A DNA stretch of 64,000 bases from Hydra vulgaris (GCF_038396675.1 NC_088921.1:12572501-12636500), one strand, 5' to 3'. Positions 23,043 to 37,415 are shown, counted from the first letter of the stretch. The notes: a model not told the origin generated them from the sequence alone. A program made the numbers and translations.

Positions 23043-24990
23043 TTAAAATTTTATGGATAAAAGTGTTCCGTTTAAAGATGTGCATACCATCTTGAGGTCC
23101 CCAAGTATAATGTCACAAGCAAGTTGAACTTTTGGAATATCATAGTCTATTATTATTTCTTTCTTTTGTATCATTTTTTGCCTTTTTTGCTCTGCTCTGC
23201 GTGTCATCTCCTTATTCACTTCAGACGTCTTTAATCGATTAATCTCTCTTTTTTTGTTGCAAAATTTATGACCCACTCCATCGCAGACTCTTTAACATGT
23301 TTTGGAAGACCGTTTAAATAGTTGATGACATTGTTTTTTCTGGCACGCAGTCTTGATGATGGGTAACAAAGAGTTGCATTAGGTACAAATTTCTGTGCTG
23401 CACTAAACATTCCCATCATTTCCTCAACATCAATATTGTGCAGCCTTGCAGATTCAGTCTCAAATTCCATTTGTTCTGTGGGCTTCATACTAAAGTATTT
23501 CTTATATTGCCTATTGATTGCTTCAGATATAGCAGTCAAGCAAACAGAAATCATTTTTTTCATATTGTCATCTTTAGGTCAGAATTCAATAAGAGCCTTC
23601 CAGACAAAATCTTTTTTATCAAACTCTTCATCAAAGAAATTTTGTGATCTTGATAAGATTTTTAATGGATTTTTTAGACATTGGTCAACAGTATCATGGA
23701 CTCTTTTAATAATAACAATACCATCTAAATGAGAGATTTTTTTTTTGGCTGAAACAAAATTTTTTTATCCAAGGAATAGTTATAAGTTTTCCTATTAAAA
23801 TAGCTGCACAAAGTTCTCGTTTAGCAATATTGTTTGCAAAGTCAGTAGTTAAACTGGCTTGTAATCAAACGCATGAAATAGTACCTGATGTCAGAAATGT
23901 TTTAAAAATGTCATAATGTTGAATTAATATTCCACAAATATGAAAAAAAATATGCAAACGATTTCCTCTGTATCGAGGAAGTAAACCTTTAGGAAGCTCT
24001 TCTTTTAATAAAAATAAAACAAATCCTTTTGGATCACCTTTTCCATCCATGTACCGAAGTTTATTTAGTTGCACAACAGTATTTCCGGCCATGCAGTCGC
24101 TACAAAATAGTTTTCCATTTTCTGGTTCTATTACTTTTAGTGCAGATCTACAGCTACTGGAAAATGTTTCCAGAGGATGAAGATGACAATTTAACTTATT
24201 GAAGGTTTTATTCCATGCCAGACTTAACTTTTTTATTGTAGCATGATTTGTAACAGCTCGATCAGAAATTGTATTAGATATGTTGCCAATTATAGTTTGA
24301 CGACATTCTTGAAAATCTTTTAAATGAAAAGAGGCATAAGTTTTGGCTAAGTTGTCTATGGATTGACATTGCTGCTCGTAGTCCTCTGATGTGCCACCAC
24401 TAAACTCATCTAGTGCTACAACTTGACAACCAGTTTTAGTAGTAAGGTGGATACAGTTGGCATGTACACCTCCCTGAGTTGTGCCATCAAATCCAAGTGT
24501 TAAATTCTTTTCAGATATAGCAATTTCTGCTGTTTGGAGGTCAGTGATAACACCTAGTTTCCTAACCATTTGTTCGACAGTAGTGCGGCAAGGAACAGTT
24601 TTAATGTCAATACCTAGATGTTGGGTAAAACTTTGAAATAAAGAAGAAATGCAATTTGCAGATACTTGGTTAGTGACAGCATCAAAAATAAGTGTTCGTA
24701 GTTCTGTATTATATGTTTTTTTTTCTTTCTTCGGAACCATTAAATTGCATTCTAAACTATGAATCTTCTCTCCAAGAAGAAGATTTTGATGTTCAAGTGA
24801 TTTAATTATTTAAGAATTTATAACAAGTTTTTCTTTAAGTTGTAGAATTTCAGATTTTTGTTTTTTAAGTTCCTGATATTTTTGTCTCTGTCTTTTTAAT
24901 AATAACAACATCCTTTTGCATTTTGTTGACCTGCTTTAACTTTAATAGATTTTAAATTTTTTTCTAAGATTACAAATAATGACATTTTTC
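23043..24990 (-). pseudogene. Family B transposase-like gene (FDGTTQ type), mildly broken
   Basis: Read leftward. An N-terminal coiled-coil-like lysine/leucine-rich stretch (24780-24985, from MSLFVILEKNLKSIK). Then a 291-codon open frame 23865-24740 with LTLGFDGTTQGGVHANCIHL, VVALDEFSGGTSEDYEQQ, ISDRAVTNHATIKKLSLAW, LNCHLHPLETFSSSCRSALK and MDGKGDPKGFVLF, ending LLPRYRGNRLHIFFHICGIL. After a frame break, LTTDFANNIAKRELCAAI, IGKLITIPWIKK, LDGIVIIKRVHD, and at 23231-23563 AISEAINRQYKKYF and ARKNNVINYL. Acidic residues in FDGTT and SDRA and the CHLHP block look like an RNase-H-like core with a CxH insertion (inference). It stands about 30 bases head to head with the gene at 25020. Only a few frameshifts or stops, so it is younger than most relics here. 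Confidence 0.6.
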
Positions 24991-25019
24991 TTCCTAATTT
25001 TTTTCTTCAAAAGTCTTAC

Positions 25020-27240
25020 TTTTTTTACCATACAAGTTTGCTGCTGATATATGGAAAGATGACTCAGCAGAGTGGCCTCTTATACAGTACCATGATCTGT
25101 ATATTTATTTAATTAAGAGTTCGAAGGTTTTTTATCCAGGAGCAATGGAAAACTATAATGTTATGGAAGCATATAAGTACTATGTTTCTGGTTGGGCACA
25201 GCCTTTATATAACATTGTTTTAAATTTTGGTCATGTTCTTTTAAAAGGCGAAGTAAAGCCCTCCTACAAAACCAACAATTCTCCATATACTGTATCGGTT
25301 GCTCTTACAAAAAATGGATCAGTTGTTTCTAGCCACTGTAATTGCACGGCTGGGTTAGTAAAAGTGATATACTTAAAGTTTAATATCTTTAAAATTATTT
25401 ATCTTTATACTCTATTAAAAAAGTAGAACTTTAGTAGAATTCTTTTACAACATTTAGTAGATTTCTTCGAGAGTTTGTTATATTATAGTAGAATTATACA
25501 AGAGTTCTACTGTTCTAGAACATAACAAAAAAAATAATCAGTTAAACTTTTAATGATTATAAGTGCAAATTCTAATATTTATCAGTAGTTTTTAATACAA
25601 TTTTTTAGACTCGGTGAAACATGCTCAAATGTGGCTGCAATTCTATTCAAAATGGAAGCAGCTGTTCAATTAGGAATAATTTCTGAAACCTGATGTACCA
25701 TGTTTATGGAACCAAATATTTACTCGCGATGTAAAACCTGGTCCAATCACAAGAATAAATTTCAATAGTGATAAGGCTAAGTGCAAGCTACAACTTAAGA
25801 CGCGAGAACCTGCTGTTGCGGTAAATGTTTCTGCACAACTTTTTTATTCATTTTATTACAAATATTATATTATTTTTATTTATATTATTACAAATTATAA
25901 ATATTCAAGTTTTTAGAAAAAAGCTTTGCTTTTCTATTTTTAAGATATATAATTAAGATTTTTATTGTTTATTTATATTGTAATGATTTATATTGTTTTT
26001 TAATAGGCATTTGCAGAAGATCAAAATCATTTTTTGAAGTCTCTTCAACAAAACAATCCAAAAATTGCTGTATTGTCATTGTTTAAAGGTTTTCAAACCC
26101 CATTTTTAAAATCAAATGTTAATCAATTGACCTTAAGACTTCTTCAAACTTTAAGAAGCATTTATCAACATTCACATCTTTATCTAAGTGAACAAGACTT
26201 TATTCTAGAAACTAACAATCTTGCCAAGTCACTGAGTATATCAGCTGAAGAAGTAAATTACCTTGAAGAAGAAACCAGAGTTTAGTCAGCCTGTGTATTG
26301 TGGGATGAGCAGAGAAGTGGAAGAATAACTGGCTCCTGTGTTTATGATGTTATGCGAGCATCTCTTAAAACTCAATCATAATCTATAGTTTTAAAAATAA
26401 AAAAACTTATCTTCAATAAATACTCCTTCCTTATTATGGGGATAAGAAAAGGAAGAAATTGCTCTAGCGGAGTATATAAATATTTGCTCGGTAGATAGTT
26501 GTGTAACTGAATCAATTTGTTTATCTCCGACAATGGTTCATAAAGATTTTAAAGTCATTCATATCGGCTTTTATATTTGTCAACAAAAACCGTGGTTGGG
26601 AGTCTCACCAGATGGCTTGGCTTTTTTTTTGTGTTGTGGTTATGCTGCCATAGAAGTTAAATGGCCTCACAGTTTGAAAGAAAAAGGGTCATCAGGTGCT
26701 ATAAACAGTAACAGGTTTTACATACAAACACAAAATTCAAAATATTAATTGGTTTCATCCCATCATTATTATGCACATATTCAATGTGAAATTTTTATTT
26801 TGGAGGTAAACTATTGTGATTTGTTTGTTTGGACAAAAAGAATCTAGATTTTATTGAAAACATAATAGTAAAAAGTCACAGTTTCTGGAGAGAAGTCATC
26901 CTCCCTGAATTAATGACACGCAGAATAGAAAATGCTCAGCCTATTATCAAGAAAAGTCTTAACTTAGTTATTGCATTTGTAAAAATGAACAAGGGAACAA
27001 TTCAACTGAAAATGATGGAGATGTGGTGGGTTGTGATAAGTGTGATCAGTGGTTTCATTTAAAATGTTTAAAACTTAAAAGACTTCCAACTTCAAAAGTT
27101 TGGTATTGCCAAAAATGCAAAAATAATATTAAAAGTAAAGTTAATTTTTTTTCTATAATGAAAACAAATTATATAAATAAAGAAAGTTTTTATAATCCTA
27201 ATAATTTATTTCAGGAAATAAAAAATTTATTTGCAATGTG
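25020..27240 (+). pseudogene. SWIM zinc finger + YqaJ-type nuclease + PHD finger gene, spliced, decaying
   Basis: Seen: exon 1 (to 25353) has DIWKDDSAEWPLIQYHDLYI and a SWIM finger VSSHCNCTAG. Intron 25354-25608 (GTTAGT...TTTTTTAG) removes cleanly, so the frame continues LGETCSNVAAILFKMEAAVQ (SWIM: CxC...Cx(S/H)). A second intron is about 25821-26006 (GTAAAT...TTAATAG). Exon 3 gives FLKSLQQNNPKIAVLSLF and, after one in-frame stop at 26283, LWDEQRSGRITGSCVYDVM. WLGVSPDGL...AIEVKWP (26590-26665) is the PD-(D/E)xK active site of YqaJ-like exonucleases (D, then ExK). Then DLFVWTKKN-like and FWREVILPEL. A PHD finger (26970-27115) has CICKN, VGCDKCDQWFHLKCLKL and VWYCQKCKN. Several frameshifts after 26380. 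YqaJ/SWIM proteins are common repeats in cnidarians. Confidence 0.7.
25354..25608 (+). other. Intron within the SWIM-YqaJ gene
   Basis: Donor GTTAGT and acceptor TTTTTTAG; removing it joins GCTGG to ACTCGGTGAA and restores the conserved CxC-TAGLGETCSN SWIM motif, which is strong internal evidence for splicing. Confidence 0.75.
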
Positions 27241-27249
27241 ATGGTGCAT

Positions 27250-28979
27250 TCTAAGAAAAGAAATCTAGAAGTAAGATACTGTAAGAAGCTAAGGTGCTGC
27301 GCTACTTATAAAAAACGATTATTTTCTCATATTAAAAACATTATAGCATAAAATTTATTTGGTAAAGCTTGGTATGGTAAACTTTATGAGTTAAACTTCA
27401 CATATAATTTTTTAAGATGAAAAATAAAGCACATTAATAAAAAAAAATATATTAAATGGGCTGTTACTTTGGGAAGAGTGGAAACTTTTTATAGGTTATG
27501 TCTATGTCAACTACTTAAAGACTTTATTTTTATTTGATGAATTTAGGTTTAGTATAAGATTGTAAAAAAATTACTTTATTAACTGATTGACCTCATATTT
27601 AATCAAACATTTTCAGGTACTTTTGTTCCTAGACTTCAAACTTTATTATCCTGTAGTTCGAGAGTCTCCATGAAGCTTAAAAATTAACTAACAGATTCAA
27701 AAAAGGGATTAATTGGAGGAGGGGGCTACAGACCTGGGCTCCTTAGTTTTAAAGGCCTCTATTTTAATAAACAAATAAGTCTCCAATTTTGGTAAAGATC
27801 TTGATTTCAATTAAATACTACCCCTTCAATCTAAAACTTTTATTAAATATTCAACCCCTCCTAACTATTAACTCTATCTCCCAAAACAAAAAATTCACAT
27901 AAAAAAGAAGAGAAAAAAAACAAAAATTAAATTAGAGTCGAGTACTCTCGAGTCCTTAATACAAAGGGGAAGGGGGGGATGAGGAAATTTAGTCCATATC
28001 TAATAAAACGAGGGGAGGGGGAGAGGGGGGGGAGGGGAATTTTATATGTTACAATATAAGCATTTTTGATCAAAAATATCAGTTTAGAAATCCAAACTAA
28101 TAATTTTTACAAAACACGCATTAGACTATTTAATTCAAATTAACCCCCCCCCCCTCCTTCATCATTTATTATATTTAAAGGAATGTAAATTTGTTTTAGG
28201 GTTTTCTTAACTTTAAAAACCACCTGTTTATTGAATTTTAGAATTTTCTAGAAAATTTCTTGTTACTAAGATCCCCCTGCTTATTAGCATCAAAAACGTT
28301 TCTACTGCGTATTATTTACTCTAAACAATATGCAGTAAAAACATTTTTATTCCAGTTTTTAAGTAAAAATAGGATATAAAAATAAAGTGTACCTATGAAT
28401 AATCAATGAGTAAGAAATAAACTTAAAAATACTATTAACCTTTTGACTATTCACCCCCTCCCTCTCCAAATCTATGCAAATTAAAACATATCTCCGCCCA
28501 TCAAAACAATTACAACTTTCTAAAGCTATTTAAACACACTTTAAATAGGTAGGTGACATAGGCAAAGGAGAGGGAGTCAAAGCCATAGGTTTTCTATTAT
28601 TCCTGATTTTAAAAATTATATAAAAAGCCCTTCCAAAAGAAAAACCCAAACATTTTAAAATTTACAAAAACTCTGTAAAATATATATTTCAAATGCATAT
28701 TTAAAGTTAATGCTATTATAATAAGAAATTACATTTTTAATAATATGTGGCTATGAAAATAGCTGTTTTTAAAAGTTGCAATTAACTCAACATCATTCTT
28801 GATTTATGATAAAGTAAAAATAAAGATAATTATAGGTCTTATTACTATGACAATTTAATATAATAAAAAAAAACTTTTAAAACTAGTCTTGATGAATTTT
28901 CAATTGCTTTTTTTTTTTTTAATTGAGAAAATTTAAGGATTTCAAAAACAAGATTTACATAAACTAAAATAATAATTAA
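27250..28979. other. Spacer with G-rich and C-rich tracts, no gene
   Basis: No recognisable coding motif. Purine-rich G runs at 27964-28037 and a C run at 28144-28158 stand out; an A-run-bounded minus frame at 28845-29090 overlaps the end of the next relic and is not convincing. Confidence 0.5.
27964..28037 (+). repeat. G-run tract with G-quadruplex potential
   Basis: Several runs of four to eight G separated by short A- or T-containing spacers, twice interrupted by A+T-rich sequence; a matching C-run follows at 28144-28158. Confidence 0.65.
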
Positions 28980-30600
<1,621 letters not shown>

Positions 30601-30681
30601 AACTTGACTCTAACACGTTTTGCTTAGTGTTTTTTTTTATTTTAGAGCCGGGTCAAGCCATTAAACAAAACGCGCTAATAA

Positions 30682-30847
30682 GAGTGGAATGCAAGAAGCG
30701 AACTTGAGTCAAGTTCGACTTGAACTTTACTTTGTGACCAATAGCGGCAGGGTATTTTTGGATAGGAAAACCCTTACTCTGCCGCTATTGGTTACAATTT
30801 AAAGTTCAAGTCGAACTTGAATCATGTACGCTTCTTGCATTCCACCC
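30682..30847. mobile_element. Hairpin MITE with TAA target duplication
   Basis: Ends GAGTGGAATGCAAGAAGCG and CGCTTCTTGCATTCCACCC; TAA lies directly outside both (30679-30681, 30848-30850). Arms include AAGTTCGACTTGAACTTTA and ACCAATAGCGGCAG, so about 75 bases pair on each side of a short loop. No coding capacity; size and target duplication suit PIF/Harbinger mobilisation. Confidence 0.8.
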
Positions 30848-30964
30848 TAAATGGCTTGCTCAATGTTTTCCCCCTACAAAAATGGTAACACGTTTTGTGA
30901 CGCGATCGCGACCTCAAGGATACATTCATAAGTTTTTATTAAGTTATATAATCATACATAAATG

Positions 30965-31770
<806 letters not shown>

Positions 31771-31836
<66 letters not shown>
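31771..31836. repeat. (TA)n microsatellite
   Basis: Pure TA tract ending directly at the T-run that begins the foldback element. Confidence 0.95.
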
Positions 31837-31844
<8 letters not shown>

Positions 31845-31845
<1 letters not shown>

Positions 31846-33003
31846 TTTCTGCCCTTTTTAGCGATGTATCATTTGATAGTATTGTCAAAGTATTTTTAGC
31901 GATGTATCATTTGAGAGTATCGACTAGTATTGATGCATCATTTGATAGTATTTGATAGTATTGATTAGTATGGATTAGTATTCGCGATTTCCCTTATTAG
32001 AATGTAAAAACCATCTCAAGCTGAGTTTTTTTACTGAAAATGGTTTTTAATTATATGACTAAACTTAAAATTATTCGCTTGATTAAAATAATATTTAAAA
32101 AAAAACATTTTTAGTTATTTTTAACTAATAGTTGATTCATTTAATAAATTATATTCCCAATTTTTGACTTTAAATCGTAAGGAAAACGATAAAAATAATT
32201 ATTCCAATATATTTTTCACTCAAAACATTTTATGCAAGTTCAAGTTTATGGCAGTTAATTATGCTGTTATAATGCAATTGTCAATTATTTTATTGTTAAA
32301 TAAATCATAACTATTATAACTAAAAATATATTATTCGTAATTGGTTATAAACTATTACCGGTTAGGCTTCTTAATATGAATTTAATAAGCTGAATATAAC
32401 TTTTGGGAAATATTTCAAATTCTTCAGCTTAAATGAGTTTTGACATAATTTTATGTCTGAATTATTATCTGCTGACATAAAATATGTCAGACATATTTTC
32501 CATTGACATATTTTGACATTTTTTTATGCATGAATTATTTAATTTGGCACGAATTTTTTGAAATTCTGTGAACCGTTTTTTTCATAGAATCTTTTGAATT
32601 CAATTTTTCATAATGAAATTTTTTTCAGGACCAACTAATAATTAAAAATAACTGAAAAGGTTTTTTTTTCATTATTATTTTAATCAAAGAAATAATTTTA
32701 AGTTTAGTCATACTAATAAAAACCACTTTCAGTAATAAAAACTGAGCTTGAGATGGTTTTTACATTCTAATACGGGAAAGCGCCAATACTAATCAATACT
32801 ATCAAATACTATCAAATGATGCCTCAATACTAGTCAATATTAGTCAATACTATCAAATGTCAAAATTAGTCAATACTATCAATGTCAATACTATCAATAT
32901 TAGTCATAATATATAAATAAGTCATAATCAATAAATAAGTCAATAAATGCAAAATATTAGTCAATACTATCAAATGATACATCGCTAAAAAGGGCTGAAA
33001 AAG
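31845..33003. mobile_element. Foldback element with about 300-bp inverted arms
   Basis: Seen: the left end CTGCCCTTTTTAGCGATG and right end CATCGCTAAAAAGGGCTG are inverted. Arms (about 31845-32135 and 32640-33003) share the subterminal TATCATTTGATAGTATTGA-type repeats, then ACCATCTCAAGCT(G/C)AG and TTTTAATCAAGCG-like inner parts. The arms differ in the number of AGTATTGA repeats. The 500-base centre has no coding motif but holds one inverted unit of the satellite at 33190-33560. No target duplication identified. Confidence 0.7.
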
Positions 33004-33189
33004 ACCTTTATGAAACAACTGATGTTTGCTTACAGGGTTTAAAGTAAAAGTTTTATGAAGCATAATTGATTGCAAAAAAGCAACAAATTTGTTAAATTAT
33101 TTTCACTTAACTCTGTAAATTAAGTTGAAATGCGCAATAAATTTGTTAGATTGATTTTTTTCTTCAAGAATATCAAACAGCAAATAATT

Positions 33190-33560
33190 CAGATATAAAA
33201 TTATGTCAAAATATGTCGATAGAAAATATGTCTGACATATTTTATGTCAGCAGAAAATAATTCAGACATAAAATATGTCAAAAAATGACGACAGAAATTA
33301 TGTCTGACATATTTTATGTCAGCAGAAAATAATTCAGACATAAAATTATGTCAAAATATGTCATTAGAAAATATGTCTGACATATTTTGTCAGCAGAAAA
33401 TAATTCAGACATAAAATTATGTCAAAATATGTCGATAGAAAATATGTCTGACATATTTTATGTCAGTAGAAAATAATTCAGACATAAAATTATGTTAAAA
33501 TATGTTGATAGAAAATATGTGGGACATATTTTATGTCGGCAGAAAATATGTCTCAGACAT
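33190..33560. repeat. Minisatellite, about 72-bp unit with ATGTCTGACAT palindrome
   Basis: About five units built on ATAATTCAGACATAAAAT, TATGTCAAAATATGTC and AATATGTCTGACATATTT. One more unit, inverted, is at 32430-32530 inside the foldback element. Confidence 0.85.
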
Positions 33561-33569
33561 ATTTGACAG

Positions 33570-34608
33570 ATAACAACCCTGAATTTAAAAATATTTTTGA
33601 GAATAACGGTTTATCTAATATATAGTGGGAAACCATTACTTTGAGGTGTCAGTTAAGACATTCCTTTAATTTTGTTGTGTTGAGAAATTATATAAACATA
33701 ATATGAATTAAGACAAATAAATTAACTTAAAGACATTCATTAAAATTTATTGTTTTGAGGAAATTTAAAATACGTAATATAATTTGTGAAAATTAGGAAA
33801 TAAAAATATTTTGTTTATACCTAGTATTGCCCCACATTTTCTTTTATTGAATTAAATAAAAATTGGTTTGTTAGTAAAACAACTCCGCCAAAAACAGCTG
33901 ATATTTTATACCGAATACATAATTAGTTATTAGCATTTTAACAATAATTTAAAAAAAAACAAAATTAAGAGTTGAACAAGATATATATTCAATTACACAA
34001 TATAGAAATATTAAAAAACATTAATTGCGTAACAAATTGTTACGCAATTAATGTTTTTTATTGATTCTATATTGTGTAATTGTTACTAAAAATTACAATC
34101 ATATTGTCGTCACTGTAAAAACTGCGTTTTATGAGTGTAAAACCAAATAAATTAGGTATTATTACCTCAAAAAATGATTGCTGGTATTATATAAAAGAAA
34201 TCCGAAAAAGCTTCTGCATACAACACCTTTCAAAAATATGGCACCATTTTTCTTTCTAATAGTTTATTATTCATTTTAATTAGAAATTGAAAAAATCCAG
34301 ATTTAAACCGCTTTTCATTGAAAGTTAAAAAAAGTATTTAGTAATAAGGGGGGAGTAACTGGATACAGTTTTTTTACTATTACAAAACTCCAAGTGTATA
34401 TCTCGCAAACTTTAGAAAAAAATGTTTTCTCCAAAAACTTGAAAAACTCTGAAAATCAACTTTGAAAAAGATGCCATGGAGATCTAAATTGTAACTTACA
34501 GCAATTTGTTATTAAAATAATGGCGCTCAAACCACTTCACAACTAACACATAACAAGATTTAAAAAAAGTATTTTTTGGGTAAAAGTAACAATATATTTT
34601 TCGCAAAT
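33570..34608. other. Spacer with one long hairpin, no gene
   Basis: Only the hairpin at 33991-34081 stands out. Confidence 0.45.
33991..34081. repeat. Long hairpin, about 43-bp arms
   Basis: Arms AATTACACAATATAGAA...TTAATTGCGTAACAA and their complement, with almost no loop (centre near 34036) and a small bulge. Possibly a tiny MITE. Confidence 0.8.
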
Positions 34609-35190
34609 TAAAAACTTAGTCGACTAAATTTAGTTAGACTAAAAAGTTAGTCGACTAAATTTAGTTAGACTAAAAAGTTAGTCGACTAAATTCAGTTAGA
34701 CTAAAAAGTTAGTCGACTAATTTTAGCTACGCTAAAAAGTTAGTCGACTAATTTATTTACGCTAAAAAGTTAGTCGACTAATTTTAGTTACGCTAAAAAG
34801 TTAGTCGACTAATTTTCATTAGACTAAAAACTTAGTCGACTAAATTTAGTTACGCTAAAAAGTTAGTCGACTAAATTTAGTTAGACTAAAAAGTTAGTCG
34901 ACTAAATTTAGTGAGACTAAAAAGTTAGTCGACTAAATTCAGTTAGACTAAAAAGTTAATCGACTAATTTTAGCTACGATAAAAAGTTAGTCGACTAAAT
35001 TTAGTGAGACTAAAAAGTTAGTCGACTAATTTATTTACGCTAAAAAGTTAGTCGACTAAATTTAGTTAGACTAAAAAGTTAGTCGACTAATTTATTTACG
35101 CTAAAAAGTTAATCGACTAATTTTAGTTACGCTAAAAAGTTAGTCGACTAAATTTAGTTAGACTAAAAAGTTAGTCAAGTAATTTTAGTT
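34609..35190. repeat. 31-bp minisatellite with AGTCGACT palindrome
   Basis: About 18 tandem units of AAAAAGTTAGTCGACTAA followed by a variable TTTAGTTAGACT or TTATTTACGCT half. Two half-unit types alternate irregularly. Each unit has the 12-bp palindrome TTAGTCGACTAA. Confidence 0.92.
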
Positions 35191-35229
35191 ACGGTTTTTT
35201 TAGTTAAGTTAGTTACAATTTTAAGTTTT

Positions 35230-35803
35230 GGTCACAACACTATAAGAGATATGATTGTTTTAAGACGTAATAAAGAAAAAAAGAAAATACAAAAAAGGTA
35301 TTTAACAAAAAATATAAGTGATAATTGTTGGAATAATCTTTATGAAGCTTGTAAGGACGGAAAGTTATTTCTCAAAACATACCAATTAGATGAAAAAAAC
35401 CACGATAAATAAATTACCTGGTACCTTTAGGAGAAAGTTACGCAACTTAACGGAACTAAGTACCTCGAAAAAGCAATAAAAAAAAGACAAAGCCATAATT
35501 TTGTATAACAATGTTTGCAAAATGCTCCCCAAATTTCTTTTGCATTATTTTATAAAAGGAAAACAATGAATGAGTTATGAAAATAAAAAAAAGTTTGGAA
35601 AAGCAATCTTGATTCAGTTTTGTTACAAGTTGACTTTGCAGAAAACTTCTCTACTTTCTGGCAGGATGAAGTTCAGTCAGCACATTGGAACAAAAAAATA
35701 GTAACATTATTTAATGCTGTTAGCTGGCATGGTGACTCTTGTAAATCTGCCGTTTTTATTTCTGATGATTTGAGCGATTCAAGAAGTTCAGTTATTTATC
35801 TTA
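35230..35803 (+). pseudogene. Family D gene, 5' part (split by two transposons)
   Basis: Seen: SDNCWNNLYEACKDGKLFLK (35315-35380), a broken middle, then an open block from 35620 with LLQVDFAENFSTFWQDEVQ, SAHWNKKIVTLFNAVSWHG and AVFISDDLSDSRSSVIYL, which stops exactly where the Harbinger element begins. VDFAEN is the conserved first acidic block of the family, followed by QDEVQSAHW and a VISDDL block (from memory of the widespread uncharacterised protein family). Its 3' part resumes at 42888. Frameshifts in 35400-35600 show the gene was also decaying before or after insertion. RNase-H-like transposase function is inferred. Confidence 0.65.
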
Positions 35804-35978
35804 GGGCCTGTTTATATGGAAAAGGGCTGGCCCGTTTGCCGAGCTAGCGCGGAAAACGAGCCAGTTTTAAAATTGCGTTTATATGAACTTTTGCCAAAAA
35901 ATAAAAAACGATATCGAGGTTAGCCTAGCTTTTTCTAGCAGGGCTAGCCTCTTTATCGGTAAAATAATAACTTTAAAG

Positions 35979-37275
35979 ATGGCGGCTATCGACAAAAAAA
36001 CACATTGCATTTTAACAATATGTTTAACCGGTGTTATAACACAAATAATGCTTCTTAAAAGCCTAATAGTATTATACAAGCTTCACAAATTTAAATTTGA
36101 TAATTTTTTAAATATTATTCTTTTACGAAAACGGTCTCAACCACTTCAAAAGATGAAACAAGCAAGAGAGAGGCGCTTTAAAAGAAAAAATCGTAGTTGC
36201 TGGTTTAAAACTGGCAGAACTGATTTATGGTGGGATAATATAATAACTGGTGTTGCTCCAATTGATGTATGGAAAACAAATTTTAGGCTTTCACGGTTTC
36301 TTTTCATGAATTTGGTTTCAGAGTTAAGCCCTTATTTATCTCCTGACCCTTTTTCGCCTAACTCTAGAGCTCTATCAGCAGATAAAAAAGTAGCTATTAC
36401 TTTATATTACTTAAAAGATACTGGATCTTTGGGAATGACTGCAAATACTTTTGGAATTGCAGTATGCACTGCTTCTGCCGTTATAATTTCAGTTTGTAAG
36501 GCAATATCAAAGTATCTTGGGCCAAAGTATCTATTTCTTCCAAGAAATCAAACTGAAATGCGAAATAAAGTATCAGAATTTGAAAGTAAATTTGGAATGA
36601 CACAAGCCTTTGGATGCATCGATGGTACCCATATCCCTATTCGTCGTCCATTAACTAACTCACAAGATTTTTTTTGCTATAAGCAATATTTTTCTCTTAG
36701 TGTTCAAGCTGTATGCGATTACAAAGGCTATTTCATGGATGTCGAGTGCATGTGGCCAGGAAGTGTACATGATGCTAAAGTGTTTGCAAACTCATCAATA
36801 AATATGAAGTTAAGAAATGCTATTCTTCCTCAAACGTTTCAAAAACCAACAAAAAAAGCAGAGAAGATACCTAATTATCTTATTGGTGATCCAGCCTGTA
36901 TGAAATGATCCAGTCTGTATGAAAGAATATGAACATTGTTCAAATAATGAAGAGGTAATTTTTAACAACATGCTTAGAGCAGCACGAAATCCTATTAAGT
37001 GCGCTTTTGGTCGCCTTAAAGCTAGATGGGGTATTTTAACAAGAAAGGTTGACCTTAAACTAGAAGCTGTTCCTACTGTTATTTATGCTTGTTTTGTATT
37101 GCATAACATATGTGAAAAAACAAATTCTTATGTTGACGACGACCTAGCTAAATTACAAACAGATCTCATTAAAAAAAACGAAAAAGAATACAAAAATGTA
37201 CCAAACTCAATATATTCTATAAATGAAGCTGAAGGATTAGTTATACGAAGAACTCTTACAGACTTGATAAATTAA
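35979..37275 (+). pseudogene. Harbinger transposase (DDE), inactivated
   Basis: I chose the ATG at 35979 (context AAAGATGGCGG, MAAIDKKTHC) over the earlier in-frame ATG at 35883 because it lies beyond the terminal repeat. Seen: DVWKTNFRLSRFLFMNLVSE, a helix-turn-helix-like VAITLYYLKDTGSLGMTANT, then FGCIDGTHIPIRRP (first catalytic D) and VECMWPGSVHDAKVFANSS (second D). At 36895-36925 a 19-bp tandem duplication of GATCCAGCCTGTATGAAA replaces the expected DPAYPLLP region and shifts the frame. The second piece (36919-37275) has ARNPIKCAFGRLKARWGIL, where family members have IECAFGRLK, so the third catalytic residue appears changed from E to K. It needs its Myb-like partner for nuclear import and DNA binding in the family. 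Confidence 0.85.
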
Positions 37276-37304
37276 ACATACACACAAACACACACATATT
37301 TATG

Positions 37305-37415
<111 letters not shown>

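Noticed and set aside
23436..23732. Plus-strand open frames of 69-98 codons
   Set aside because: Antisense shadows of the Family B gene.
25020..27240. Integrated virus, suggested by the YqaJ (viral recombinase) domain
   Set aside because: The gene has introns, a SWIM finger and a PHD finger and no capsid or polymerase gene nearby; the domain name is historical.
33190..33560. Possible CRISPR-like array with palindromic repeats
   Set aside because: Units are contiguous variants of one 72-bp sequence without unique spacers.
34609..35190. Possible CRISPR array (31-bp period)
   Set aside because: The whole unit repeats with no unique spacers, and the setting is eukaryotic.
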